The notes beneath the pieces are model-generated. The model saw nothing but the letters and a program-made list of their open reading frames with translations. It ran no database searches and was not told the DNA's origin. This document shows positions 7,733 to 15,869 of a stretch of DNA of 24,805 nucleotides, piece after piece (the stretch's first letter is position 1; the number at the start of each line of letters is the position of its first letter). A program made the translations under genes and the position numbers. This DNA comes from Methanothrix harundinacea (GTDB lineage Archaea; Halobacteriota; Methanosarcinia; Methanotrichales; Methanotrichaceae). The stretch covers positions 1 through 24,805 of the forward strand of contig DAQG01000082.1 of assembly GCA_002502785.1 (NCBI GenBank). The letters are read 5' to 3'.

Positions 7733-8080
7733 TTATCCTCTCAGCACTATGTCGAGTATAGCGTCGAGATCCTCGTCTGTGAGGGTGAACCGCTCTTTGG
7801 CGTAGAGTGCCCTGATCTCGTCCTTTGTCTTTGGCCGGATGTCGGTGATCTTAGTTGCGATCTCTGGAGTCATCTTATCGAGCCCGGAGAACTCCTCCAC
7901 CATTTTGCGGCTCTCTACGGCCGTCCCCTGAGAGAAGATGTCAGCGTGTTTGATCGCCCTTCTCAGCTCGTAGCCCAGCTCTTCGGGCTCTTCGGCCCTC
8001 TTGAGCCTTATCTCCTCCAGGGCCTCTTTGACCTCGGCGAGGGTCGTGAGCTCTTCGCTCAAAATATCTTTGACGATCAT
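7733..8080 (-). CDS. rpoF: DNA-directed RNA polymerase subunit F (Rpo4/Rpb4 homologue)
   Basis: 115 residues, the normal archaeal size. It forms the polymerase stalk with subunit E (Rpo7), which helps promoter opening, processivity and termination. The sequence shows the helical N-terminal part (LTTLAEVKEALEEI) and a C-terminal HRDC-like helical bundle with IRPKTKDEIRALYAKER and LTDEDLDAILDIV, typical of the family. It starts one base after the rpl21e stop, implying translational coupling. Confidence 0.95.
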   Translation of the reverse strand: MIVKDILSEELTTLAEVKEALEEIRLKRAEEPEELGYELRRAIKHADIFSQGTAVESRKMVEEFSGLDKMTPEIATKITDIRPKTKDEIRALYAKERFTLTDEDLDAILDIVLRG

Positions 8081-8081
8081 C

Positions 8082-8372
8082 TTAATTCTGGGGTTTCAGA
8101 TGTTCCGGGAGGGATATGACAGTCTTGAGGGCGTTTCCGTCCCTGACTTCCAGCACGTAAGCCCTGCCCCTCCGGCCCAAGACCTTGCCGGTCTTTCCGT
8201 GGAACTTGGGGTTGGGCATTCCTCTGTGTATGCTCGGGTCCAGAACTATGTGGACCATCTGGCCGTCGCTGAAGTCCTGGATCGCCCTGCTCACGGGGGA
8301 TATCCCCCGCGCTCTGACCGATTTGCTCAGCTTGTCTCTAGTCCGTTTTCGTACACCGTGTGACTTGGGCAT
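8082..8372 (-). CDS. rpl21e: 50S ribosomal protein eL21
   Basis: 96 residues. Archaeal/eukaryotic-specific large-subunit protein. The start MPKSHGVRKRTRDKLSKSVR is characteristic, and IHRGMPNPKFHGKTGKVLGRRGRAYVLEV carries the SH3-like core. The frame extends four codons upstream, but ATG 8372 is chosen because GGAGAGG lies just before it and the family starts here. Its first 35 bases overlap the end of pus10 in another frame. Confidence 0.96.
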   Translation of the reverse strand: MPKSHGVRKRTRDKLSKSVRARGISPVSRAIQDFSDGQMVHIVLDPSIHRGMPNPKFHGKTGKVLGRRGRAYVLEVRDGNALKTVISLPEHLKPQN

Positions 8373-9693
8373 CTGCCTCTCCACCTACATTTATTACGTC
8401 CAGCTCTGCCACCCTCGCCTCAACTCCGAGAAGGCCCGAAAGGCTCGGCTTCGTCCTTCCGTCGTCTCCAGATACCAGTTCTTTTACGTAAAGGCCGCTG
8501 GACCCTCTGAGGGTCATCCTTGCGGTCTTGCTCGTGAACTGGTCAAGCCGAAAGTCGAGGACCTCCCTTTTGCGGACCTTGTCGGCCCTCCGGTGAGAGA
8601 CTCGGGTTGGCGTGCGCTGTTCAACCAAGCCGACCAGTTTGTTTAGAACTGATTTAAGCTTTTCTTCTGGTACTTCGTCCCCGAATTCCACCAGCATCGA
8701 GTAGGTCTTCTCGAAAAGTGCCGTCTTAAGGTGCTCGACCGTCGCCTTTTCGGTGAATTTGAGATCCAGGACCTCAACCTTCCCTGCGGCCCGACGGTTG
8801 ATCTCCTCCTGGAGACGAATCAAGTCCATGGCCCGGATCCTGGGCGAGACTGCCTCCACCACGAAGGGCCTGCCCGTCCCGAGCATCCTCGCGTCGATGT
8901 CCTCTCTGCCCGAGCCGTGAAAGACAGTGTCGTCGCACCTGGCGGCCTCGATTATGGGGTCTCGGATCAGCTCGTCCACCGACTCGGGGTACCTGCGGCC
9001 AGTATAGTTGCAGCTCTCGCACCCGCTCCCGCCGCATTCGCGGCATGGCCACCTGGTCTGGGGAAAGCCCCGGACCAGCTTTCGATACCTGCCCTCGATG
9101 TAGAGGGAGGCGACCTGGACGTTCACCTGCCCCTCTTTCAGGTTCAGGACCGCGAGGACGTCAGGCGAGCTGAAGCTCGTGGTCTTTTTTGTCCTCTCAG
9201 CGATCCTCTTTCCAACCTCGCGGTTCAGCTCCGACTTCATCGGTTCGGCGTGCCTGGACCCGCCGTCCGCCAGGATAAGCTCCTCGTTTTCGGCAAGAAG
9301 GCCGCTCATCTTGGTGCCGACGAGAAAAGTCTCATGCTCGATGTGGCGTAGCTCCCTTTCCGCGGCCTCAGCCCAGCGGTCCAGTTTTTCCGGCTCCATC
9401 TCCCCAAGACAGACCCAGCACCGCTCCGGCATGCCCTCCTCGCCCAGCTTCAGCCTCGCGCTCTTGGAGCTTGGAGCAAGCTCTTTCAAAAGGTCCCGGC
9501 CCGATTCGTTCAGGGACCCGGCCATGGATAGGAAGGTCTTGATGGCCCCGCCCCGTTCCGCGTTCGTCAAACCCGTCGAGAGCATCGCGAACTGCCGCCC
9601 AAGACAGCTGTCGCAGATGGGGCCGAGACGAAGGATCCTTCTTGCAACCTCCGTCAGGTTGACAACGTTATTCTCCATTTCATCAGTGCTCAT
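8338..9693 (-). CDS. pus10: tRNA pseudouridine(54/55) synthase Pus10
   Basis: 451 residues. Archaeal Pus10 converts U55, and in many species U54, of tRNA to pseudouridine. An N-terminal THUMP-containing accessory domain carries two Cys pairs (C27/C30, C92/C95). A further CRECGGSGCESC set (217-228) resembles a zinc-ribbon insertion. The catalytic segment is HGSGREDIDARMLGTGRP (about 259-276), with the conserved Asp in REDID. The C-terminus includes SGLYVKELVSGDDGRTKPSLS, typical of the catalytic domain. It follows trmY by 21 bases and overlaps rpl21e by 35 bases, so the three are probably one transcript. Confidence 0.95.
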   Translation of the reverse strand: MSTDEMENNVVNLTEVARRILRLGPICDSCLGRQFAMLSTGLTNAERGGAIKTFLSMAGSLNESGRDLLKELAPSSKSARLKLGEEGMPERCWVCLGEMEPEKLDRWAEAAERELRHIEHETFLVGTKMSGLLAENEELILADGGSRHAEPMKSELNREVGKRIAERTKKTTSFSSPDVLAVLNLKEGQVNVQVASLYIEGRYRKLVRGFPQTRWPCRECGGSGCESCNYTGRRYPESVDELIRDPIIEAARCDDTVFHGSGREDIDARMLGTGRPFVVEAVSPRIRAMDLIRLQEEINRRAAGKVEVLDLKFTEKATVEHLKTALFEKTYSMLVEFGDEVPEEKLKSVLNKLVGLVEQRTPTRVSHRRADKVRKREVLDFRLDQFTSKTARMTLRGSSGLYVKELVSGDDGRTKPSLSGLLGVEARVAELDVINVGGEADAQVTRCTKTD

Positions 9694-9714
9694 GTTGACG
9701 CGTCTCTTTTTCGT

Positions 9715-10317
9715 CTATTTTTCGTCCATCTCGGCTGATGCTTCTCTTCTATCCAGCTCATTGTTTATCAGCACTATGCAGTGGTCTGCGTGGAGGCTGA
9801 TAGGTCCCACGGAGACGATCTTTGATCCCAGACCCTCCAGGAAGGCCTCGTCCACCTCAGATAGACCGATATGGTCTCCAAGGACGAACGTTCCATCCCC
9901 GACCGAGGAGAGGCCGCGAAAGTCAGATCCGTCCTCTCTTAAATAGTAGGTCGTCCCCTCACCGAAGACCTCCAGGTCCGCAAGATCCCCGGCTCGGACG
10001 AAGATTCCCGGCGTCGACTTTCGCCATTCAGAATCCGCCTCCAGGGCCAGGGCTTTTTTCAGCAGAGCCGCCGTCGTCCTCTCGTCCGGGTTGAGGTGGC
10101 GCAGGTCCCGGCCCCGGAGTTGGACTGTCTTTGGGGAAGGGCCACCTCGGAATATCAGGTAGATCTGGACGTCCCTTCTTATCCCGTGGGAGAGGACGAA
10201 GGCCGAGTTGATGCACCTGCAGAGTATGTCGATCCTTCCGGAGGTGCCTGGGATGTCCTCGAGAGAGAAGTCGGGGTTCGTCGTCGCGAGGTTTCCCACC
10301 ACTACGAAGTTACACAT
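9715..10317 (-). CDS. trmY: tRNA (pseudouridine(54)-N1)-methyltransferase TrmY
   Basis: 200 residues from ATG 10317. SPOUT-family (formerly DUF358) enzyme that methylates pseudouridine 54 with SAM to give m1-psi54. Recognisable segments: SLEDIPGTSGRIDILCRC, LSHGIRRDVQIYL, LNPDERTTAALLKKAL, STPGIFVR, and the knot region VLGDHIGLSEVDE with SLHADHCIVLINNELDRR. The frame is open 26 codons further upstream, but a TATA box (10370-10380) lies inside that extension and family members begin close to MCNFVVVGN, so 10317 is preferred. It is first in the transcript leading into pus10, which makes its substrate. Confidence 0.93.
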   Translation of the reverse strand: MCNFVVVGNLATTNPDFSLEDIPGTSGRIDILCRCINSAFVLSHGIRRDVQIYLIFRGGPSPKTVQLRGRDLRHLNPDERTTAALLKKALALEADSEWRKSTPGIFVRAGDLADLEVFGEGTTYYLREDGSDFRGLSSVGDGTFVLGDHIGLSEVDEAFLEGLGSKIVSVGPISLHADHCIVLINNELDRREASAEMDEK

Positions 10318-10368
10318 GGGACAGTTGATGGAGGGCCGAGTAGATCCCCTTTTCGTTTTAGAGAATAT

Positions 10369-10380
10369 GCTTATATAGAA
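10369..10380 (-). promoter_or_regulatory. TATA box of trmY-pus10
   Basis: The minus strand reads TTCTATATAAGC about 55 bases before ATG 10317. It falls between the divergent trmY and protease genes. Because the core is nearly symmetric, it could also serve the plus strand, about 50 bases before ATG 10429. Confidence 0.55.
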
Positions 10381-10428
10381 TACGTCCGCCATCATTGACT
10401 GGAAATTAAGATAGAAGTGACGATCACC

Positions 10429-11775
10429 ATGAAAGAATCCTCGCTTTTCCTCCTTTGCTTGCTAGCTCTTACGATCCTGGCCGCTTCATCATCCTCAGAG
10501 ATGGGCGATGAATATCAGGTTATTGAGCACGATGGCCCTTCAATCGCCGAAATCTGTCAAGTTCAGGCAGAATATGAGACAGATGCCGACGCCCAGTCTA
10601 TCAGCCGGATGATGGAGCTCACCGGGATATCTGCGCTTCATGATCGGAACATCACGGGAAAAGGAATAACCATCGCCCTCCTGGACAGCCAGTTCTATTA
10701 CGACAACGAGACTGCCGAGAAGCTCACCTCGGATCTTGTTCCCGTTTACAACGGAAGCTACCGGAAATACGAGGTCCATGGGATCGCATGTGCAGAGCTG
10801 ATATCCGAGATCGCCCCGGACGTGAAATTGTATCTGGTGGAGGCTGGCGGAACTGAAACGGACGTCACGAACGCCGTAGAGAGGCTGATGAAGCTGGACG
10901 AACATATAGACATAGTATCATGCTCGTCGGACTTCCCCTTCGGCAGGTTCGATGGCAAGGACGAATTGTGCAAAGAGGTCGAGAAGATGACCTCGAACGG
11001 TACTCTCTGGATCAACGCCGCCGGAAACCAGGCACTTTGTCACTGGTCCGGCGAGTTCAAAGACCCTGACGGAAACGGGTACAACAACTTCTCACCAGAA
11101 GACGAGAGCATAAATTTGACCCTGGTGAAAGGCGAAGCCGTCGGCCTCTGGCTGAGCTGGGAGGACGACTGGGATAGAGCGATCCTGGACTACGACCTGC
11201 GCCTAGACCACCCCAGCCGGGGGTACTCGATATCAGACAACTCCCAGAAGGGCTACAGGGGTCAAAAGCCGGCAGAGACGATACACCTCCTCGCCCCGGA
11301 GGACGGGACGTATCAGATAAAGATAAGGAGATACGACGCTCCCGACGTCCCCGTTCGTTTCCACCTCTTCACTACCCAAGACCTGGACGAGTACCAGGTT
11401 CAAGACTCCAGCATCGGAATTTTGGGGTGCTGCCAAAACGTGATAACCGTGGGGGCGATCAACCTATCGACCTTTGATATCCAGCCCTACAGCTCGAGGG
11501 GCCCCACAAAGGACGGACGACAAAAACCGGACCTTGTGGCCCCGAACAACGTGACGACCTTCTCCTACATCTCCGAAGCCTTCGTGGGAACTTCTGCATC
11601 CGCCCCCTACGTGGCGGGATGCGCGGCCTTGATCATGGAGATCTTTAAGGACGAGCCGGATTTGGACACGAAAAAAGTACTGATCGAGAGCGCCACGGAC
11701 CTCGGACCCAAGGGCGCCGATAACATCTACGGTTACGGCCTTGTGAACCTGAGCAACCTGGAAGTGAATCGATGA
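10429..11775 (+). CDS. Exported S8 (subtilisin-family) serine protease
   Basis: 448 residues from ATG 10429 (an in-frame GTG at 10417 is possible). A signal peptide (LFLLCLLALTILAASS) directs export. Subtilase landmarks in order, numbered from the ATG: Asp86 in IALLDSQF, His117 in VHGIACAEL, oxyanion Asn200 in INAAGNQ, and Ser389 in GTSASAPYVAG. SSRGPTKDGRQKPDLVAP is also typical. About 140 residues between Asn200 and the Ser box contain a beta-rich insertion (WLSWEDDWDRAILDYDLRL, APEDGTYQIKIRRY) resembling a PPC-like domain. There is no obvious long propeptide or membrane anchor. The stop overlaps the next gene's start by ATGA, so the two are coupled. Substrate unknown. Confidence 0.9.
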   Translation: MKESSLFLLCLLALTILAASSSSEMGDEYQVIEHDGPSIAEICQVQAEYETDADAQSISRMMELTGISALHDRNITGKGITIALLDSQFYYDNETAEKLTSDLVPVYNGSYRKYEVHGIACAELISEIAPDVKLYLVEAGGTETDVTNAVERLMKLDEHIDIVSCSSDFPFGRFDGKDELCKEVEKMTSNGTLWINAAGNQALCHWSGEFKDPDGNGYNNFSPEDESINLTLVKGEAVGLWLSWEDDWDRAILDYDLRLDHPSRGYSISDNSQKGYRGQKPAETIHLLAPEDGTYQIKIRRYDAPDVPVRFHLFTTQDLDEYQVQDSSIGILGCCQNVITVGAINLSTFDIQPYSSRGPTKDGRQKPDLVAPNNVTTFSYISEAFVGTSASAPYVAGCAALIMEIFKDEPDLDTKKVLIESATDLGPKGADNIYGYGLVNLSNLEVNR

Positions 11776-13565
11776 TCGACTTGAAAAATATACTTTTTAT
11801 AATGGTCTTGTCGGCTGCCCTTCTCATCCCCGGAAGCGCCCAGACTGAGGAGTTCAACAGCCTGGAGTACGGTTTCTCTGTGGAGTATCAAAGGGAGTTG
11901 GACATTGACCTGCTCAACCCCGATTTCACCGCGGGCGTCGAGGACGTGGTCGTAGAATTCACCGCTCCTGGCGTGATGCAGATCTATGTAGGTGCTTCAG
12001 AACGGAGAGGTTTATCTCTGGATCGGTTCGCCTCCAGGACGGAATCGGATTACGAAGAATCTGGTGACCGTTTCGAGGTGATGAACACCGCCAAGAAAGA
12101 CACCAACGGCGTCGAATCCCTGGAGAAGGAGTACCTCCTCGAAGACGAGACGGGCGTTTATCTCATGAAAGACGTCTTTTTTGAGGGCGACGACCTGGTC
12201 TACCACATATCTTGCAGGGCAGCCCAGTCGGAGTATAGAAGAGCCGATCTACTCTACTTCAGCAGTTTCATAGATTCGTTCAGGGTGGATCCCATAAATG
12301 AAACCGTTACCGGAGACTGGATTCAGACCGCAAAGCCCGTCTGGTCTTCGCCAGCCTTGGCCGATATCGACGATGACGGAAAGCAGGAGATGGTGGTTGG
12401 GACGAACGTGGGCAAGCTCTACGTCTTCAACCAGGACGGCACCAGGGTGGCCGGGTTCCCAACGACGGCGGAAGACTACATCCGATCCTCCCCCGCCGTC
12501 GCTGACCTCGACGGTGATGGGTCCCTGGATATCGTGGTGGGGTCAGACGATGACAGGCTCTACGCCTGGGACGGCAAGGGCGACCCCCTTCCGGGATTTC
12601 CGAAGCTTACATCAAACGACGTCGCCTCGTCGCCAGCCATAGGCGACCTCAACGGTGACGGGCTTCTCGAGATCGTGGTGGGGTCGAACGACCGGGGGAT
12701 ATACGCCTTGAAAAGCGACGGATCTCCTGTCTGCGGCTTTCCGCTGATCACAGCAAACCCGGTCTGGTTCTCTCCGGCTCTGGCCGACCTGAACGGTGAT
12801 GGCAATCTCGAGATGGTTGTGGGCTCCAAGAAGTTGGGTGAGGACATCATAGCGATGTTTCTGGGCTCGTACACCGGCCAGGTTTACGCTGCGGACTACG
12901 GTGGATATCCCCTTCCGAGATTTCCCGTCGACCTGAGCAGCCCCACTCTCAGCGACCTCGAGGGTAGCGCCATAGGATACTCATCGCCGATTCTGGCGGA
13001 TCTGAACGGCGACGGCAACTTCGAGATAATAATGGGGGCTTTGGACGGCCTTTACGTTCTGACCCGAGAAGGCGAAGATCTGAGGCGATTTCCCAGAAAG
13101 ACGAGCGGCTCGCTCCAAGACAGCTTCATGGCCGCCGGAGACGTGGACGGCGACGGAAATGTCGAGATGGCGGCAGGCGCCACCGACGGCAGGCTCTACC
13201 TCTGGAAGAGCGACGGCACCGATTATCCTGGCTTTCCCATCCAGACCGGCGGGTACGTAAAGAGCATCTCCCTCGGCGACATCGACGGCGACGGCGAGCA
13301 GGAGATTGTAGGGGGGTCCTGGGACAACAGGGTTCACGCCTGGAACCTGGGCGGAACCGAAGTTTCAGGGTTCCCTAAGGTCACCCTCGGAAACGTCGAC
13401 ACGACGCCCACCCTCGGTGACCTCGACGGTGACGGAACCCTGGAGATGGTGGCGGGATCTGACGACGCTCGCATCTACATCTGGGAGATCTCGGACTCTT
13501 TTGGAGAGCTCGAATGGCCCATGATCAGGCAGAACCTTTGCCACACCGGCACCGTGCCCCGGTGA
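11772..13565 (+). CDS. Secreted PsbP/DUF1795-like + FG-GAP beta-propeller protein
   Basis: 597 residues. A signal peptide (ILFIMVLSAALLIPGSA) is followed by a domain at about 30-175 resembling PsbP/DUF1795-like folds (LEYGFSVEYQRE at one end, YFSSFIDSFRV at the other). From about 188 there are eight FG-GAP/VCBS-type repeats, each with S-P-x-L/I-x-D followed by D-x-D/N-x-D-G and E-x-V-x-G, for example ALADIDDDGKQEMVVG and LGDLDGDGTLEMVAG. Each D-rich loop is a likely calcium site, so an integrin-like seven- or eight-bladed propeller is expected. The fourth-to-fifth spacing is longer. The tail (WPMIRQNLCHTG) is a motif often ending such propellers. It begins within the protease stop codon (ATGA). 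Probable role: binding or adhesion outside the cell; exact ligand unknown. Confidence 0.88.
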   Translation: MIDLKNILFIMVLSAALLIPGSAQTEEFNSLEYGFSVEYQRELDIDLLNPDFTAGVEDVVVEFTAPGVMQIYVGASERRGLSLDRFASRTESDYEESGDRFEVMNTAKKDTNGVESLEKEYLLEDETGVYLMKDVFFEGDDLVYHISCRAAQSEYRRADLLYFSSFIDSFRVDPINETVTGDWIQTAKPVWSSPALADIDDDGKQEMVVGTNVGKLYVFNQDGTRVAGFPTTAEDYIRSSPAVADLDGDGSLDIVVGSDDDRLYAWDGKGDPLPGFPKLTSNDVASSPAIGDLNGDGLLEIVVGSNDRGIYALKSDGSPVCGFPLITANPVWFSPALADLNGDGNLEMVVGSKKLGEDIIAMFLGSYTGQVYAADYGGYPLPRFPVDLSSPTLSDLEGSAIGYSSPILADLNGDGNFEIIMGALDGLYVLTREGEDLRRFPRKTSGSLQDSFMAAGDVDGDGNVEMAAGATDGRLYLWKSDGTDYPGFPIQTGGYVKSISLGDIDGDGEQEIVGGSWDNRVHAWNLGGTEVSGFPKVTLGNVDTTPTLGDLDGDGTLEMVAGSDDARIYIWEISDSFGELEWPMIRQNLCHTGTVPR

Positions 13566-13669
13566 CGTGCGACGAATGGCTGCTTTTTATATTTTTACCA
13601 AAATGCGAGTTGCATTTTGGTGGCGGCATCATCTATATATTCAACAATCTAAATGAGCATGGTGATCCT
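13566..13669. promoter_or_regulatory. Intergenic region: T tracts, perfect hairpin, TATA box, SD
   Basis: After the propeller gene come T tracts (13584-13596), suitable for archaeal termination. A perfect inverted repeat follows: arm accaaaatgc at 13597-13606, loop gagtt, arm gcattttggt at 13612-13621. About ten bases later lies a TATA-like element, tctatatatt (13632-13641), then GGTGATC (13661-13667), a perfect match to the 16S 3' end, before the TTG start at 13670. The hairpin's position just upstream of the TATA suggests an operator; a terminator role is the alternative. Confidence 0.6.
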
Positions 13670-14245
13670 TTGAAAAAGACGATCTTACTGCTGGCAGCCC
13701 TCTTTTGCTGTGCTGCCCTCGGCATCGTCGGTTCGTCTCTGGCCGAAGATGGAACGGCAGCAGAAGAGGTTCTGGAGTACGACAGCGGATTTTGGACTGA
13801 TCTCTTTACCACCCCGTACGAGATCGCAGAGACTGTGAAGTTCACGCCCCCTCGAGCGCCTTGGACGCTGACCAGCATACGAATCGCCGGGTGGGACGGC
13901 TTCGATAACGAAACCTTGCCCGAAGAGAGGACGATATATTTAGAGGTCCGAGACGAGAACTTGAACTTGCTCTATCATTTCACCGACTCTCAACTTCCGT
14001 ACTTTACATACTTGTCACCGGTAATGGCAGAGATTGAAGTTCCGCCCACGGTCGTGGATGGCGATTTCTACGTCTGCTTCTACGATCGTGGGGCCCTCGG
14101 AGTTGCGTACAACGACACCGAGCCCAGCGGCAGGTCTTACCTCTATGACAGGTTCACTGGCGAGCTTATGTCAGCCGAGGCGAAGGCGGAGGGGTCCGAA
14201 GAGGCGGTCCCCATAAACTGGTTGATACGAGCGGTCGGGCACTGA
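13670..14245 (+). CDS. Small secreted protein, unrecognised beta-rich domain
   Basis: 191 residues from TTG 13670. Signal peptide KKTILLLAALFCCAALGIVGSSLA, then a mature part of about 165 residues. The mature part looks beta-rich, with aromatic segments (YDSGFWTDLF, FTPPRAPWTLTSIRIAGWDGFD, IYLEVRDENLNLLYHF, VVDGDFYVCFYDRGALGVAYND). I do not recognise the family. The layout (edge strand, D-x-D, FYVCFYD) is reminiscent of small exported jelly-roll modules that report or bind carbohydrate, but that is only an impression. The start is chosen because GGTGATC lies three bases before the TTG and a TATA box lies at 13632-13641; the frame is open upstream but that part lacks a signal peptide. It follows the protease-propeller pair on the same strand with its own promoter. 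Confidence 0.78.
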   Translation: MKKTILLLAALFCCAALGIVGSSLAEDGTAAEEVLEYDSGFWTDLFTTPYEIAETVKFTPPRAPWTLTSIRIAGWDGFDNETLPEERTIYLEVRDENLNLLYHFTDSQLPYFTYLSPVMAEIEVPPTVVDGDFYVCFYDRGALGVAYNDTEPSGRSYLYDRFTGELMSAEAKAEGSEEAVPINWLIRAVGH

Positions 14246-14270
14246 AAAAAGCCCGGCCTCCTTTCCCATT

Positions 14271-14969
14271 ATGTCCCAGAGAATTTTCGGCCCGTGCGTC
14301 TGTCTCGGCGGCATGCCCGGCATCGGAAGCGTCGGGAAGGTGGCCGCAGACTACATCGGCACAGCCCTGGAATGCCACACATTTCAGCTGATGGTATCCA
14401 CCGGGTTTCCGCCCGAGGTCCCCGTAGAGGACGGTATCGCAAGGGCCCTCCAGGTGGAGCTGAAGGCCCCCGAAGGCCGGGACGACCTTTTGATCCTCTC
14501 CGGGGATGCCCAGCCCCTGAAGCCGCCCCACGCGTACAACTTGGCAGGAGAGATCCTGAAGGCTCTGAAGTCCTTCGAGGTTACGGACTTGATCACCCTC
14601 GCCGCCTACGTCGGCAGCTCCGTGGAGATGATCTATGGCGTCACCACAGATCCGGATCTTGCCCTAGACCTGGAAGAAAATGGCGTCTCTTTACTCAGAA
14701 ACGGGATCGTCGGCGGCCTCAACGGAATCCTGGTCGGCCTTTGCCCCTTCTACGGGATGCGGGGTGTCTGCCTCATGGGAAAGACCGACGGTAAGAAGCC
14801 CGTCGATCTTTTGGCCGCAGAGAACCTAATCGAGGCCGCAAGCACCCTTCTCAACCTGGAGGTTTCTTTGGAGGGGCTCAACTGGGTCCCGAAAGAGGAA
14901 CCTGAGGTGGATGAAGCGACGGAACGAACACATCGGCGCGAGGACGACTCTCACGCCGGATACGTATGA
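14271..14969 (+). CDS. PAC2-family protein (proteasome assembly chaperone-like)
   Basis: 232 residues. Archaeal PAC2-family proteins are related to eukaryotic proteasome assembly chaperones. Visible features: the glycine-rich GGMPGIGSVGKVAADYI near the N-terminus, HTFQLMVSTGFPPEV, DDLLILSGDAQPL, YNLAGEILKALKSFEV, LAAYVGSSVE, and NGIVGGLNGILVGLCPFYGMRGVCLMG, all typical of the family. The last 25 residues are acidic, basic and non-conserved. The start is at 14271, without a clear SD, so it may be leaderless or read through from 13670. PAN, the proteasome ATPase, is 6 kb away, but no proteasome core gene is in the window. Confidence 0.88.
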   Translation: MSQRIFGPCVCLGGMPGIGSVGKVAADYIGTALECHTFQLMVSTGFPPEVPVEDGIARALQVELKAPEGRDDLLILSGDAQPLKPPHAYNLAGEILKALKSFEVTDLITLAAYVGSSVEMIYGVTTDPDLALDLEENGVSLLRNGIVGGLNGILVGLCPFYGMRGVCLMGKTDGKKPVDLLAAENLIEAASTLLNLEVSLEGLNWVPKEEPEVDEATERTHRREDDSHAGYV

Positions 14970-14978
14970 TCTTTTTAT
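14970..14978 (+). terminator. T-tract after the PAC2 gene
   Basis: TCTTTTTAT immediately follows the stop codon. Archaeal termination often uses such T runs. The next gene is convergent. Confidence 0.35.
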
Positions 14979-15006
14979 AACGGGTTCAGGTGGGCTTCTC
15001 CAACGC

Positions 15007-15858
15007 CTATACGGTCCTCACCACCAGGGTGCCCTGGGAGACCCCGACCTTCATGGAGACCGGCTCGCACTTGGCTCTCATGACGTAGATGAGCCGTTCC
15101 TTCAGGAGGTCGTCGAACTCGGTCATCGTCTCGAAGTTGCCCATCCCCTTGGCGATGACGAGCCAGTCGTCTGCCATCAGGATGTCCAGAAGTTCGGATC
15201 TTGCCTCCTTCAGGGAGAGTCCGATGACCGAGCCCGTGGGCTCGATCGATAGTTTTGTCATCGACTTCACTTCCGCAGCGGTGACGTCGTTTAGGACCGG
15301 CTCGGTCTTGGGGCCGATGACGACCGATTTCCCCATCTTCTCCAGCTTCTCGATGACGAAAAGGTCGAAGACGATCTCACCGGCGTTGTCGGTGAGGTAG
15401 AGGATCTTCTCGAACCGGTCGATGCGGCGGCGGGCCTCCTCCAGGTCTCCGTCAAGTTTCTCCATCAGGGTGTCGAAAAAGACGTCCTCGAAAGAATCGA
15501 CGTCGAAATCGTGGCCCTTCACGCCCCACTCCATGGAGTTTGCGGCGGCGGCGATCCTGATCAGGGCCTCGAGCTTGTCCTCGGACTCATCGTAAAACCG
15601 TCTCGTAAGAGGGAGCAGATCTGTTGCCACTTGGTTGCTCTCGGCTTTCATTTCGCGGTAGGGGTCGGGATTTTTGCTCCTTCTCTTCATGATCCGCTCC
15701 CGCTCGGTCCCCACCACCGAGGGGACCTCTCCTTTGTGGTGGGCCATGAAGTCTAGGAGCTCCTCCATCGCCTCCCTCTTCGAATCGTCTTCGGAGAATA
15801 GCAAGTCGCACTCGAACTTGGCCCGGTCGAGGATGCAGCTGTAGCAGTTCGAGGCCAT
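15007..15858 (-). CDS. DUF89 / damage-control phosphatase-like protein
   Basis: About 283 residues. DUF89 proteins are metal-dependent phosphatases thought to remove damaged or surplus phosphometabolites. The archaeal-type sequence is seen in ASNCYSCILDRAKFECDLLF at the N-terminus, the metal-site motif YLTDNAGEIVFDLFVIEKL, VVIGPKTEPVLNDVT, and WLVIAKGMGNFETM. Start choice: the gene opens within the HDAC-like stop (GTGATG at 15873-15868). A full SD GGAGGTGAT overlaps those codons, so GTG 15864 or ATG 15858 is better spaced; 15858 is listed. It is coupled to the HDAC-like gene upstream; the link between the two functions is unknown. Confidence 0.88.
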   Translation of the reverse strand: MASNCYSCILDRAKFECDLLFSEDDSKREAMEELLDFMAHHKGEVPSVVGTERERIMKRRSKNPDPYREMKAESNQVATDLLPLTRRFYDESEDKLEALIRIAAAANSMEWGVKGHDFDVDSFEDVFFDTLMEKLDGDLEEARRRIDRFEKILYLTDNAGEIVFDLFVIEKLEKMGKSVVIGPKTEPVLNDVTAAEVKSMTKLSIEPTGSVIGLSLKEARSELLDILMADDWLVIAKGMGNFETMTEFDDLLKERLIYVMRAKCEPVSMKVGVSQGTLVVRTV

Positions 15859-15869
15859 CTTCACCGCCA

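Noticed and set aside
8731..9351. 206-codon plus-strand frame antisense to pus10.
   Set aside because: A GC-rich antisense shadow; pus10 has all family motifs.
10318..10395. 26-codon N-terminal extension of TrmY.
   Set aside because: The TATA box lies inside it, and family proteins begin near the internal ATG.
12336..13500. Repeated GACCTCGACGGTGATGG-like DNA as a mobile or regulatory repeat.
   Set aside because: These are codons of the calcium-loop repeats of the propeller.
13514..13669. 52-codon upstream extension of the small secreted protein.
   Set aside because: It overlaps the propeller's end, a hairpin and a promoter, and would bury the signal peptide.
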